Assembly (NCBI GenBank): GCA_022425485.1
Contig: JAKMFL010000021.1
Span: 1-64,000, forward strand
Source: Alphaproteobacteria bacterium
Lineage (GTDB): Bacteria; Pseudomonadota; Alphaproteobacteria; Puniceispirillales; Puniceispirillaceae
Reading direction: 5' to 3'
DNA length: 64,000 nucleotides
Shown: positions 18,870 to 28,460 of the stretch, one piece after another
Numbering within the stretch: position 1 is the stretch's first letter
How the letters are laid out: every line of letters begins with the position of its first letter
Notes under the pieces: generated by a model
Database searches by the model: none
Told to the model about the DNA's origin: nothing
Seen by the model: only the letters and a program-made list of their open reading frames with translations
Position numbers and translations under genes: made by a program

Positions 18870-20675
18870 CTAGTTCGATATTTCTCGGGCTAGTTCAATA
18901 TTTTCTGACGCTTGTGGCGCGTCATCCTCGTCGTCATTTTGTTTTATTGCGGTAATCTCTGCCCCTTCAAAAGCCTCTAGAACGCTGGCTACAAGGGGCA
19001 GATCTGCTGCTGCGCTTTTTTCTTTGTTTTGTATTTCTAAATCTTCTTCTGCAAGGGTTTTTCCGCCCCCTGTTTCACAGACTGAAACGAGCCATGGTGC
19101 CCCGGTTGCAGTTGACAAAGATTTGGCTAGTTGCTGGGGCAGATCTTCTGCATTGTCGCCCACTACCACAACTTCAAGCTTGTGCTGACCAAAGCTTACA
19201 ACACGCAAATGCCGCTTAATACGTGCGTTAAGTATCTTCTCATTCTGTGCGTCGAAATAATCAGCGATGTCGCGCAGGCTAGCAAAGGACGGCGCGTCGC
19301 TCTTGGCAGGCATATCGGCGCTAGGGGCAGGGGGCGCAGCCGTCACGGCCTGTTCGTTGTTTGTTGTTTGAAGCGCGGTTTCTGGTGGCGGGGCTGGCGG
19401 CACTTCAGATGAAGAGGATTCTGGAGAAGATGGTACTGGAGAAGATGGTGCCGGAGAAGATGGTGCCGGAGAAGATGGTGCCGGCGAAGATGTTTCCGGC
19501 ACAGCCGGGCTAGCTGGCGCTTTATCTTCTTGCAGGGTTTTGATGATATCTGCCGGGGTTGGCATCGGCGCTAGATGGGCAAGCCGTATTAATACCATTT
19601 GCGCGGCTGCCTTCGGGCTAGGGGCATCTTTTAGCTCACGGTGGCCATGTAGCATCATTTGCCAAGCTCGGCCAAGCTTGGCAATGCCCATATCTGCTAT
19701 CGCGCGAAGCTGGCTTAACTGATCTTCTGGCAGGTCACCTGGGCTGGCACCAGCAGCAATCAAGCTAGCCTGATGCAACAAGTCAAGCATATCTGCAAGC
19801 ATCGTTTCAGCCTCTGCACCACCCGCATCTGCTGAAAGGAATAAATTAACAGCCTCTGCTGTTTGGCCAGCAAAACAAGCCTCTAATATAGCAATGACTT
19901 GGCTTGTTTCAGCTTGACCTAGCATAGTTATGATAGAGGCTTCATCAATCTTGTCTGCGCCCATTGCGGCGGCTTGATCAAGCAAGGATAGCGCATCACG
20001 CACAGAGCCTTCCGAAGCTCTTGAAATTTGGATAAGCGCGCCGTCTTCAGCGCTAATGCCTTCGGCTTTTGCAATGCGTGCAAGATGGGTTGTCATCAGC
20101 TCATTCGGTACACGGCGCAAGTCAAAACGCTGGCATCGTGACAGGATGGTAACCGGCACTTTTCGAATTTCTGTGGTCGCAAAAATAAATTTTACATTGT
20201 CAGGCGGCTCTTCCAGCGTTTTTAGTAATGCGTTAAACGCATTGCGCGAGAGCATATGCACCTCATCAATGATATATATCTTAAATCGCGCAGAAACGGG
20301 GCGATAATTTGCGCCGTCTATAATTTCGCGTACGTCATCCACGCCGGTATTGCTAGCCGCATCCATTTCTAGAACATCAATATGCCGGCTATCCGCAATA
20401 TCGCGGCAATGCTGGCAGACCCCGCATGGGTTTAGGGTTGGCCCGCCTGTTCCGTCTGCGCCCTCACAATTCAGCCCTCTTGCCAGAATACGTGCCGTAG
20501 AAGTTTTGCCAATCCCGCGCACCCCTGTTAGCACAAAGGCATGGGCAAGACGGCCAAGTTCCAGCGCATTACTTAGGGTGCGCACAAGGGCGTCCTGACC
20601 AATTAGCGTCTCAAAACTGTCGGGGCGGTATTTTCGCGCCAGCACACGATAGGCTGTTGTCTGATTGTCACTCAT
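18870..20675 (-). CDS. dnaX: DNA polymerase III subunit gamma/tau
   Basis: YRVLARKYRPDSFETLIGQDALVRTL, Walker A GVRGIGKTSTAR, zinc module, DEVHMLS. Confidence 0.97.
   Translation of the reverse strand: MSDNQTTAYRVLARKYRPDSFETLIGQDALVRTLSNALELGRLAHAFVLTGVRGIGKTSTARILARGLNCEGADGTGGPTLNPCGVCQHCRDIADSRHIDVLEMDAASNTGVDDVREIIDGANYRPVSARFKIYIIDEVHMLSRNAFNALLKTLEEPPDNVKFIFATTEIRKVPVTILSRCQRFDLRRVPNELMTTHLARIAKAEGISAEDGALIQISRASEGSVRDALSLLDQAAAMGADKIDEASIITMLGQAETSQVIAILEACFAGQTAEAVNLFLSADAGGAEAETMLADMLDLLHQASLIAAGASPGDLPEDQLSQLRAIADMGIAKLGRAWQMMLHGHRELKDAPSPKAAAQMVLIRLAHLAPMPTPADIIKTLQEDKAPASPAVPETSSPAPSSPAPSSPAPSSPVPSSPESSSSEVPPAPPPETALQTTNNEQAVTAAPPAPSADMPAKSDAPSFASLRDIADYFDAQNEKILNARIKRHLRVVSFGQHKLEVVVVGDNAEDLPQQLAKSLSTATGAPWLVSVCETGGGKTLAEEDLEIQNKEKSAAADLPLVASVLEAFEGAEITAIKQNDDEDDAPQASENIELAREISN
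19422..19496. repeat. 15-bp in-frame tandem array in dnaX (about 5 copies, encodes the SSPAP linker)
   Basis: Unit (T/C)GGAGAAGATGGTGC on the + strand. Confidence 0.9.
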
Positions 20676-20824
20676 GGAGCTGAAAATAGCATTTTGTACA
20701 AGCTATGACCAGAATTATGACAGCCCAATTTGGAATTATACCAGCTGGCATACGCCTCGTCCCAATTGACAAAAACTATTTTTGACATCGCGGCGCATCT
20801 GGGATGGTTTTAGCGGAGATAAAT

Positions 20825-20917
20825 GAAAGACTGGATGACCCGTTCAAACTATGCTTTGGCTGCTTCCTTTCGGATCTCGCCAGGGTGAGCGCAGATAATC
20901 GTCCACCCAGCCTTCCG
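20825..20917 (-). ncRNA. ffs: Small bacterial SRP RNA (4.5S-type); ends approximate
   Basis: Minus strand contains GAGATCCGAAAGGAAGCAGCC, the SRP domain IV loop signature; flanking GGCTGGGTGG / CATCCAGTC pair as a terminal stem; located upstream of dnaX. Confidence 0.88.
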
Positions 20918-20923
20918 GCGCGG

Positions 20924-20952
20924 ATTATGCGCTATCTTCCCAACAGAGACAA
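20924..20952 (-). promoter_or_regulatory. Sigma70-type promoter for the SRP RNA
   Basis: Minus strand TTGTCT-N17-CATAAT about 7 nt upstream of the predicted RNA 5' end. Confidence 0.65.
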
Positions 20953-20987
20953 GTTTTTTCAGCTTGGCTGGCGGCATTATCAGCGAA

Positions 20988-21049
20988 GATATTATCTCAC
21001 CGAAAGGATCATCTCACCAGAAAGATTATCTCACTGAAAGGATCATCTG
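20988..21049. repeat. 17-bp tandem array, about 3.5 copies
   Basis: (gat)ATTATCTCACCGAAAG / GATCATCTCACCAGAAA / GATTATCTCACTGAAAG / GATCATCTGG. Confidence 0.85.
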
Positions 21050-21054
21050 GCGCT

Positions 21055-21912
21055 TTACGATGCTTTTGAATGGCGTGCTGGGCTGGCAGGATAGGTGCCT
21101 AAAATCTGTACGCCGCCATCCTTGCAATAGAATCGTAATTCTTCGAGGGCCCGCGCCATCGCTGTTGTTTCTATATGCCCTTCACAATCAATATAGAATT
21201 GCGCGGCCTGCATAGACCCGCCTTTCATATAGGATTCAAGCTTGGTCAGATTGATGCCGTTCGTAGCAAAGCCGCCTAAGGCTTTATAAAGCACAGCAGG
21301 CACAGACCGAACTTCAAAAATCAGCGTTGTGATTGCGGGCAAATTAGGGTCGGCTGGAATATCTTCTTCACGCGCCATCACCAAAAAGCGGGTTGTGTTG
21401 GAATTACTGTCCAGAATATCTGCATCTAAAATATCCAGACCATAAATATCTGCTGCGAGAGAAGACGCAATGGCGCCTACATTTTTATCCCCTAGCAGAG
21501 CAATATCTTTGGCTGCCCCTGCTGTGTCGGCATGAATTACTGGCTTTATAGCTAATTTTTCAAGCGATTTTCGGCACTGTGCTAGACCTTGCTCATGGCT
21601 ATGCACTTCGGTGATATCGCTAAGCTGTGCACCCTTTATCGCCAGCAGCTTATGGTTAACAGGCTGGAAATGTTCGCCAATAATGTACAGACCAGATTCT
21701 GGCAGAATGTGATGGATATCAGCAACGCGGCCAGCGGTAGAATTTTCCACTGGCACCATGGCAAAATCGGCCTCGCCCTGTTGCACGCTCAAGACCATTT
21801 CAGAAAAGCTGCTACAGGCCAGTGTTTGCGCTTTTGGCATTACAGAACTACAGGCTAAATGGGAATACGCGCCCGGTACACCTTGGAAAGCTATTATTTT
21901 ATCCATAGCCAT
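21055..21912 (-). CDS. pheA: Prephenate dehydratase
   Basis: FQGVPGAYSHLA, VPVENSTAGRVADIH, C-terminal ACT domain (GINLTKLESYMKGG). Confidence 0.94.
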   Translation of the reverse strand: MAMDKIIAFQGVPGAYSHLACSSVMPKAQTLACSSFSEMVLSVQQGEADFAMVPVENSTAGRVADIHHILPESGLYIIGEHFQPVNHKLLAIKGAQLSDITEVHSHEQGLAQCRKSLEKLAIKPVIHADTAGAAKDIALLGDKNVGAIASSLAADIYGLDILDADILDSNSNTTRFLVMAREEDIPADPNLPAITTLIFEVRSVPAVLYKALGGFATNGINLTKLESYMKGGSMQAAQFYIDCEGHIETTAMARALEELRFYCKDGGVQILGTYPASPARHSKAS

Positions 21913-22045
21913 GATGGTTATCTTTCTTTATCCAAATCAGAATCTTGTGCAATGCAGGTTGTTTTTCGGCTCTTTTTGCCTGAATTAGAACCTTATTGCA
22001 AATACTGTAAAAACCCTAAAGGCGCGGTGGTAGTAATATCCGGGG

Positions 22046-22798
22046 CTAGGCGCTTTGCGTCCAGCGCTCCCTTACGGCGTCTAAATCTTCTTGTGTGTCT
22101 ACCCCGCCAGGCGCGTTATCAACCACGCCAACACCAATAGACATTCCAGCCTCTAGCGCACGAAGCTGCTCTAATTTTTCAGATTGCTCAAGAGGGGAAG
22201 GGGGCAAAGAGACAAATTTTTTCAAAGCCGAGACGCGCCAACCATAAAGGCCAATATGATGATAGAAATCAGCTTTGCCATCTGGCACCGCAGCACGGCT
22301 GAAATATAAAGCCCGCCCGGTTTTCTCGATCCCTTCTGGAAAGCTGATCACGGCTTTTACGACTTGTGGCTTCTGTGCTTCGGCAACGCTCATCGGGGCA
22401 ACAAGGGTCGTTAAATCCCATCTATGTTCAGCCAAGATTTCTGCTAGCTTATGCAATAGGGCAGGGTCTAGCTCCGGCAAATCCCCTTGCAGGTTAATCA
22501 CCATTTCAGTGTCAGCAAATTCTTGTGAGTGCTGCAAAGCCTGATAGATTCGGTCTGAGCCAGAGGGCAGAGCAGGGTCGGTTAAAATGGCACGCCCGCC
22601 GCTATCCGTAATATAAGCAGCGATTTCCGCGCTATCGGTTGCCACGCAAACAGGGCCAAGTTCAGCGCGTACCGCCTGTTGCCAGACATGCCAGATCATT
22701 GGCTTGCCTTCTATCTCTAACATCGGCTTGCCGGGGAGGCGTGTGGCCTGCATCCGCGCAGGTATCAGGGTCAGTATTTGTTCATTTTTTATCTGCAT
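22046..22798 (-). CDS. kdsB: 3-deoxy-manno-octulosonate cytidylyltransferase
   Basis: LTLIPARMQATRLPGKPMLEIEGKPMIWHVW, VINLQGDLPELD, HHIGLYGWR; likely start ATG at 22796-22798. Confidence 0.95.
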   Translation of the reverse strand: MQIKNEQILTLIPARMQATRLPGKPMLEIEGKPMIWHVWQQAVRAELGPVCVATDSAEIAAYITDSGGRAILTDPALPSGSDRIYQALQHSQEFADTEMVINLQGDLPELDPALLHKLAEILAEHRWDLTTLVAPMSVAEAQKPQVVKAVISFPEGIEKTGRALYFSRAAVPDGKADFYHHIGLYGWRVSALKKFVSLPPSPLEQSEKLEQLRALEAGMSIGVGVVDNAPGGVDTQEDLDAVRERWTQSA

Positions 22799-23011
22799 AA
22801 TTGTGGTTTTTTCACAATTTGAGCGATCAAGCAAAGGAAAAGCTGTGTTTAGGTGTTCTGCAGGGCTTGAGAGCAACGAAAAATTACGCTATCACAAATA
22901 AGCATAAAAATAGTGGGCATAAAAACGGCAAGTCCGTTTCTATCAGATCGATTTTGCGTTCATGGGAATAACAACGCAAAATTACTTATAAACGGTGGGG
23001 ATATTCAAAGA

Positions 23012-23590
23012 ATGGACGATCTCAAATTTAACAAAGTTGCGGCTGGGTTCTTGCTGGCAGCATTGTTGGCGATGGCAGGCTACAAACTCTCAGAAGTTCT
23101 GGTGCCGCATCAGAAGCTTGCGCAAAACGCCTATCCAATTGAGGTGCAGGTAGCAAGCACAACAACCGCCGCACCAGCGGCAGCAAAAGGGCCTGAACCT
23201 ATTCTGGCACTTCTTGCGTCAGCAGATGTAGAAGCAGGCATTAAAACAGCTAAAAAATGTACCGCCTGTCACGTCTTTGATAAGGGCGGCAAAAACAAGG
23301 TTGGCCCGGGTTTGTGGAACATTGTAAATGCCGACAAAGCCAATGTAGATGGCTTTAGCTATTCTGCAGCATTAGCTGAAATGGATGGTGGCTGGGACTA
23401 TCAGGCTCTGAACGCGTTTTTGTATAAGCCAAAGGCATATGTAGCGGGCACAAAGATGAATTTTGCTGGGCTAAAAAAGCCGCAAGATAGAGCCAATATT
23501 ATTGCTTATTTGCGCTCTCTGGCAGACGCCCCGGCTGCCCTGCCATCTGAGGGTGATATAGCAGCTGAGACTAGCGCACAGGCGCAATGA
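23012..23590 (+). CDS. Membrane-anchored class I c-type cytochrome (start likely 23012)
   Basis: N-terminal TM, CTACH heme motif, GPGLWNIV, axial-Met segment GTKMNFAG. Confidence 0.9.
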   Translation: MDDLKFNKVAAGFLLAALLAMAGYKLSEVLVPHQKLAQNAYPIEVQVASTTTAAPAAAKGPEPILALLASADVEAGIKTAKKCTACHVFDKGGKNKVGPGLWNIVNADKANVDGFSYSAALAEMDGGWDYQALNAFLYKPKAYVAGTKMNFAGLKKPQDRANIIAYLRSLADAPAALPSEGDIAAETSAQAQ

Positions 23591-24387
23591 GCTTAACATC
23601 AAACACGTTTAAAGAGGCGGAGAGATTGCTGGCAAAAATGCCAGAGATTTCTCGGCCTCTTATCACAAAATATTTCCGTCAAGGAACAGACGTCTTGCAA
23701 AAATCAGATGATAGTCCAGTTACTATCGCTGATAAATCGGTAGAAGCCATTTTGCGGCGCACCCTAGAAGCGCATTTTCCAGATCATGCCATCATCGGTG
23801 AGGAAGAAGGCGGTTTAGCCGATAAGCCTTTTTGCTGGGTTATTGACCCTATAGACGGCACCCGGGCCTTTATAACTGGCAAGCCCCTATTTGGAACGCT
23901 GGTCGCACTTGCCCATGATGGGGTGCCTGTTTGCGCGATGATTGATATGCCAGAACTAGATGAATGTTATCTGACCAGAGACGGTGCAGCCTATCTGCGA
24001 AAAGCTGGAAATGAGGAAAAGCTATTAACGCGGCAAACCACCGCCCTTAGCGCAGCACATATAGCAACCACAAGTCCAGATGCCTTTACCAGCCAAGGCT
24101 GGAAAGTCTTTCAGCATCTAAGGGCGCAATGCCTGTCCCCGCATTATGGCGGGGATTGTTATAATTATGCGCTTCTAGCTTCTGGGCATATGGATTTGGT
24201 TGTTGAGCATCAGCTTGCCCCGCACGATATCATGGCGCTCGTGCCGGTAATGGAAGCAGCTGGCGCAGTTGTTACCGATTGGCAAGGCCAGCCGATACGC
24301 CTAAATGGTGATGGCTCTATTCTGGCGGCGGCGAATATGACATTGCATAGATTAGCGCTCTCTGAAATCCAGCAGGTGGCCGGCTAA
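23587..24387 (+). CDS. Inositol monophosphatase family protein (histidinol-phosphatase-like)
   Basis: IIGEEEG, WVIDPIDGTRAFITGKPLFGTL; C-terminal GGDCYNYALLASGHMDLVVE. Confidence 0.88.
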   Translation: MSLTSNTFKEAERLLAKMPEISRPLITKYFRQGTDVLQKSDDSPVTIADKSVEAILRRTLEAHFPDHAIIGEEEGGLADKPFCWVIDPIDGTRAFITGKPLFGTLVALAHDGVPVCAMIDMPELDECYLTRDGAAYLRKAGNEEKLLTRQTTALSAAHIATTSPDAFTSQGWKVFQHLRAQCLSPHYGGDCYNYALLASGHMDLVVEHQLAPHDIMALVPVMEAAGAVVTDWQGQPIRLNGDGSILAAANMTLHRLALSEIQQVAG

Positions 24388-25343
24388 TGAAGGCAGATGG
24401 CGAAGTCAAAATTGCCTATTTTGATAATAGTGGCCGCGATGATAAACGCCGCTGGTGGCAGGATTGCCTTTCTGAAAGGTTGGGCCCATGCCAGCTAATA
24501 CCCCTAGAAGATAGCGCCGCTTTGGGTTGTGAATTTGCGCTTGTTTGGTATCCCCCGCAAGGCCGGCTGGCGCAGCTAAAAGACCTAAAACTTATTGTCT
24601 CGCTTGGCCAAGGGGTAGATCATCTTATGGCAGATAAAAGCCTGCCAGATGGCCCTGCCATTACCCGTCTGGTAGACCCGGATATGTCGCACGCGCTTAG
24701 CCAGTGGGTGCTATTGAATGTTCTGGATTATTTGCGTGATGGACGCCACTACCGCGAGAATGCAAAAGAAAGGCGATTTGAAGCCCGCGAACAGCGCCAG
24801 ACAAAAAATCTGCCTATTGCGGTATATGGCATGGGGGCTATCGGGCTTGTTATTGCGCAACGCCTAGCCGCCATCGGGTTTGATGTATCTGGCTGGTCTC
24901 GTAGCGAACGAAATTTTCCAGAACCGATAAAATCTGCACATGGCAAGGCTGGGTTTGATGCGCTGCTGGCGAGCTGTGATATCCATATCTGTATTCTGCC
25001 ACTAACCCCCTCAACCACAAATCTGTTTGATGCAACAGCTTTTGCGAGGATGAAAAAGGGGGCATACTTTATTAATGGTGGACGCGGCAAACAGGTGGTG
25101 GAGGCAGATTTGCTAGCTGCACTCCGCGCCCAGCATCTAGATGGTGCCTGTTTGGATGTATTTGCAGAAGAGCCGTTGCCGCCTCAGCATCCTTTTTGGC
25201 AAGAGCCAGCCATTACCATCTGGCCCCATGTAGCAGCCCAAACCAATCCAGATACAGCTGCTGATCAAGTCGCAGCCGCTATAAGAGCCGCAGCAGAGGG
25301 GGCGCCATTGTCCAATCTGGTAGATAAAGGCCGCGGCTATTAA
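24387..25343 (+). CDS. D-2-hydroxyacid dehydrogenase, glyoxylate/hydroxypyruvate reductase A-like
   Basis: IVSLGQGVDHLM, AVYGMGAIGLVIAQRLAAIGFDVSGWSRS, FINGGRGKQVVE. Confidence 0.88.
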   Translation: MKADGEVKIAYFDNSGRDDKRRWWQDCLSERLGPCQLIPLEDSAALGCEFALVWYPPQGRLAQLKDLKLIVSLGQGVDHLMADKSLPDGPAITRLVDPDMSHALSQWVLLNVLDYLRDGRHYRENAKERRFEAREQRQTKNLPIAVYGMGAIGLVIAQRLAAIGFDVSGWSRSERNFPEPIKSAHGKAGFDALLASCDIHICILPLTPSTTNLFDATAFARMKKGAYFINGGRGKQVVEADLLAALRAQHLDGACLDVFAEEPLPPQHPFWQEPAITIWPHVAAQTNPDTAADQVAAAIRAAAEGAPLSNLVDKGRGY

Positions 25344-25405
25344 ATGAGCTAGGTAAATAAACCAGTTCAATAAACCAGCTAAAAAAACCAGCTAAACAAA
25401 CTGGG
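25341..25405. repeat. 13-bp tandem array, 5 degenerate copies
   Basis: TAAATGAGCTAGG / TAAATAAACCAGT / TCAATAAACCAGC / TAAAAAAACCAGC / TAAACAAACTGGG; first copy begins with the upstream stop codon. Confidence 0.9.
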
Positions 25406-25411
25406 TTTATT

Positions 25412-26821
25412 TTATTTTTTCGCGCGCGCCTCGATGAAGGCAAATAGCGCACGAAGGCCCATGGCCTCGCCGCCTTTTGGCCGGCCAGGGCGGCTGGACA
25501 GGTTCCATGCCATCACATCAATATGCGCCCAATCTGCCTTCTTGCCAACAAAACGGCGCAGGAATAACGCAGCCGTAATCGCCCCGCCATAGCCAGAATG
25601 GCCTGTGCTAGATAGGCCAGCTTGCCCAGCATCCAAAAATCGCTCATACGCCTCGAATAGCGGCAATTGCCACAAGGGGTCATCAAGCTCGCCGCCAAGC
25701 TGCATCAACGCTTTAGCGGTGTCATCATGGTTGCAAAACAGAGCCGGGCATTCGGTGCCTAACGCGACCCGTGCGGCGCCTGTGAGCGTGGCAAAATCTA
25801 CCACGAAATCAGGGGAAGGGTGATCTTTGTCATTAAAGGCATAATGCAGTGCATCGGCGAGTACAAGCCGGCCTTCTGCATCTGTGTTGCCGACCTCTAC
25901 AGCAATGCCAGCAGCCGTTTCAATTACATCCAGTGGTCGCATAGCACGTTCAGATATCGCATTTTCGGCCGCCGCAACCAGCACCCGCAAGCGTATCTTT
26001 ATCCCTGCTTCCATCAGAGCGGCAGCAAGGCCTAGCACATGTGCAGCGCCGCCCATATCCTTCTTCATCAGTTCCATTGCGCGGGATGGTTTGATATCTA
26101 GCCCCCCTGAATCAAAGCTAATACCCTTGCCAACAAGCGTAATTAACGGGCCTTCATCACCCCAACTCATATCAATAAGACGGGGCGGGATTTCGGCTGC
26201 GCGCCCCACGATATGTAACGCTGGTGCATAGCCTTCCAGCACCTTGCCCTTGGTTACCTTCACCTTAGCTGAATAGGTTTGCGCAATTTCTTTAGCTGCT
26301 GTTTCAATGCCTTGTGGGGTCATTTTGTTCGCAGGCTGATTAATCATTTCACGGGCGATATGTATACCTTTTAGCTGCGCGTGAACGCCTCTATCCTGAT
26401 CTGTTTTAGCCAGCGCGAGTTGGGCTTTGTTATTTGGGTCTTTTTCTGGTCTGTGGGGAGCAAAGTGATATTGTGCCAGTCCCCAGCCAAGCTGAATCTT
26501 GCTAAGATCAACCTCCCCAGCAAAGGTCAAATCAGCCGCCCAGCTACCAGCGGGCAGGCGGCTAGCTGCGCCAGCACTTTCCCAGATAAGGTTTTTGTCG
26601 GTGATTAAGGCTGCGGCACTAATATGGCCGTCAGTGCTTGGCAAGGTGATGCAGGTTCCTGCTTTGGCAGGCAGGGCTGTTTCGCGCACCCAGTTTTGCT
26701 GTGCTTTGGGTAAGCTATCCAGCCACCTATCGAGATTTTTCTGGCAGACAATAAAAAGGGGGCAGGTATCCTTGGCTGGTTCTACAATTCCGGTCTGCGT
26801 TTTTGTGACTGACATCATCAC
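25412..26821 (-). CDS. Leucyl aminopeptidase family (M17) protein
   Basis: LVGKGISFDSGGLDIKPSRAMELMKKDMGGAAHV, NTDAEGRLVLADALHY. Confidence 0.95.
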   Translation of the reverse strand: MMMSVTKTQTGIVEPAKDTCPLFIVCQKNLDRWLDSLPKAQQNWVRETALPAKAGTCITLPSTDGHISAAALITDKNLIWESAGAASRLPAGSWAADLTFAGEVDLSKIQLGWGLAQYHFAPHRPEKDPNNKAQLALAKTDQDRGVHAQLKGIHIAREMINQPANKMTPQGIETAAKEIAQTYSAKVKVTKGKVLEGYAPALHIVGRAAEIPPRLIDMSWGDEGPLITLVGKGISFDSGGLDIKPSRAMELMKKDMGGAAHVLGLAAALMEAGIKIRLRVLVAAAENAISERAMRPLDVIETAAGIAVEVGNTDAEGRLVLADALHYAFNDKDHPSPDFVVDFATLTGAARVALGTECPALFCNHDDTAKALMQLGGELDDPLWQLPLFEAYERFLDAGQAGLSSTGHSGYGGAITAALFLRRFVGKKADWAHIDVMAWNLSSRPGRPKGGEAMGLRALFAFIEARAKK

Positions 26822-26836
26822 TCCATAAAGGTTAAA

Positions 26837-28222
26837 TTAGGTAATTGGGGCGCCGACATATCGGTTGAACATATGGCCTAGATATAGCGCTAAATAAATC
26901 CCTCTAACTAAGAGATAAACAATAAAGGCGAACATCAGCCCGTCAAGCCCTGCCGAGCCGAAGAAAAACACAGCTCCAGCAAATAGCGCAAAAGACACGA
27001 GCATACCATTGCGCATATAATGACTGGCTGCCGCGCCGACATAAACGCCGTCCATTTGAAATGCCAGAAAAGAGAAGGGCGGTATTAGGACGCACCAGAA
27101 CCATAGATCGGCGATAGCTGCCTGCAAAGCTGCCTGACTGGTCATTACCGGAATAATCAGCCCCTCTAATAGATATAAACCTGCTGACATACTAAAGGCA
27201 GCTGCGGCGGCTAAAACAGTGGTGCGTTTGATGATTAATATTAACTTGGCGCGGTTGCCCGCCCCTATGGCAGTGCCGGCTAGCGCTTCGGTTGCATGCG
27301 CAAACCCATCTAATCCAAAGGCAATAAAGCCAAAAATAACCAGCACTATCTGGATCGCGGCAAGGGCGTTATCCCCGCTACTGGCCGCTTGGGATAGGAG
27401 CAGGGCTTCAACCGCCCATAATAACAATGTACGCGCACTTAAATCACGGGCAATTTTCAGCATCGCTAGCCATTTATCGCGGGCAAATAAGAGGCTGGCA
27501 TCTAGGCTGGATAGAGTGAGGGGGAAGCGTTTTGGCTGCGTACGCACAATCGCTATCATCAAGATAAAGCCTGCCCATTCCGAGATAGCAGACGCCGCCG
27601 CTACCCCATCAACATCTAGCCCAAACCCCAGCACAAATAAGAAATTAAAGGCAATATTCAGCGCATTGATAAAGATAAGCTGGGTCATACATAGCCGCAT
27701 GGCTTGCTGGCCAAATAGCCAGCCTATCATCACTGCATTGCCCAATGTTGCTGGCAGACCCCAAATTCGGACACTGAAATAGGTGTCCATATGGAGTGCC
27801 GCTTCTGGTGAGGTTTCAATCCACCTTAACGCCAGCATTAAAATAAAGGGGTGCAACAGAATAAGCAGGATACTACCGACAAGTGCGATAAGCTGGCTGC
27901 GCATAAAAATCTGGCTTATTTCCTGTTTATGACCTGCGCCTGCTGCGCGTGAGGTAAGCCCAGTTGTCCCCATACGCAAAAAGCTAAAGCTAAGAACAAT
28001 AACACCAAAAATAAGGCCGCCAAGCGCGACCCCGCCAACATAAGCTGGGCTTGGCAGATGCCCCATCATCGCTACATCAACTGCCCCTACCATTGGAACA
28101 GACATCGTGGATAACATCACCGGCCAAGATAAAGCCCAAATATGACGATAGCTCGTCTCAGCTTCTTTAAAGCGTTCTGTCTCTGCTGTTCGCTTTGGCT
28201 TCATTTTTTGCGCTTTTTTCAT
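26837..28222 (-). CDS. MATE family efflux transporter
   Basis: 12-TM protein; WALSWPVMLSTMSVPMVGAVDVAMMGHL. Confidence 0.92.
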   Translation of the reverse strand: MKKAQKMKPKRTAETERFKEAETSYRHIWALSWPVMLSTMSVPMVGAVDVAMMGHLPSPAYVGGVALGGLIFGVIVLSFSFLRMGTTGLTSRAAGAGHKQEISQIFMRSQLIALVGSILLILLHPFILMLALRWIETSPEAALHMDTYFSVRIWGLPATLGNAVMIGWLFGQQAMRLCMTQLIFINALNIAFNFLFVLGFGLDVDGVAAASAISEWAGFILMIAIVRTQPKRFPLTLSSLDASLLFARDKWLAMLKIARDLSARTLLLWAVEALLLSQAASSGDNALAAIQIVLVIFGFIAFGLDGFAHATEALAGTAIGAGNRAKLILIIKRTTVLAAAAAFSMSAGLYLLEGLIIPVMTSQAALQAAIADLWFWCVLIPPFSFLAFQMDGVYVGAAASHYMRNGMLVSFALFAGAVFFFGSAGLDGLMFAFIVYLLVRGIYLALYLGHMFNRYVGAPIT

Positions 28223-28460
28223 GTGCGCTTGTACCTCTATTTCAGGGTTTTTTCAAAATACTAATCTGCGGCATAAATTTCAGCTGCGAGGGTTTTTGTT
28301 TTTTATGCAGGTATTTCTGTATCTCTTGACTGGCGGAGCTTGGCGATTTCCGATAGGGTTAGACAATTTATGATGCGCGTTATAGAACACAAAAAAGGTT
28401 CGGGTTTTATAACCCATATTTTCTTGGGCCTGTTCAAACAGAAGCAGGCTAAAATGGCGA

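Noticed and set aside
19422-19496. CRISPR-like array
   Set aside because: Direct 15-bp repeats without spacers, in frame inside dnaX; none of the other arrays has unique spacers either, and no cas genes are present.
20804-21215. Plus-strand ORFs 20804..21037 and 20964..21215
   Set aside because: They lie over the SRP RNA, its promoter, the 17-bp array and the pheA 3' end.
27219-27782. 187-aa antisense ORF opposite the MATE gene
   Set aside because: Shadow ORF within a convincing transporter gene.
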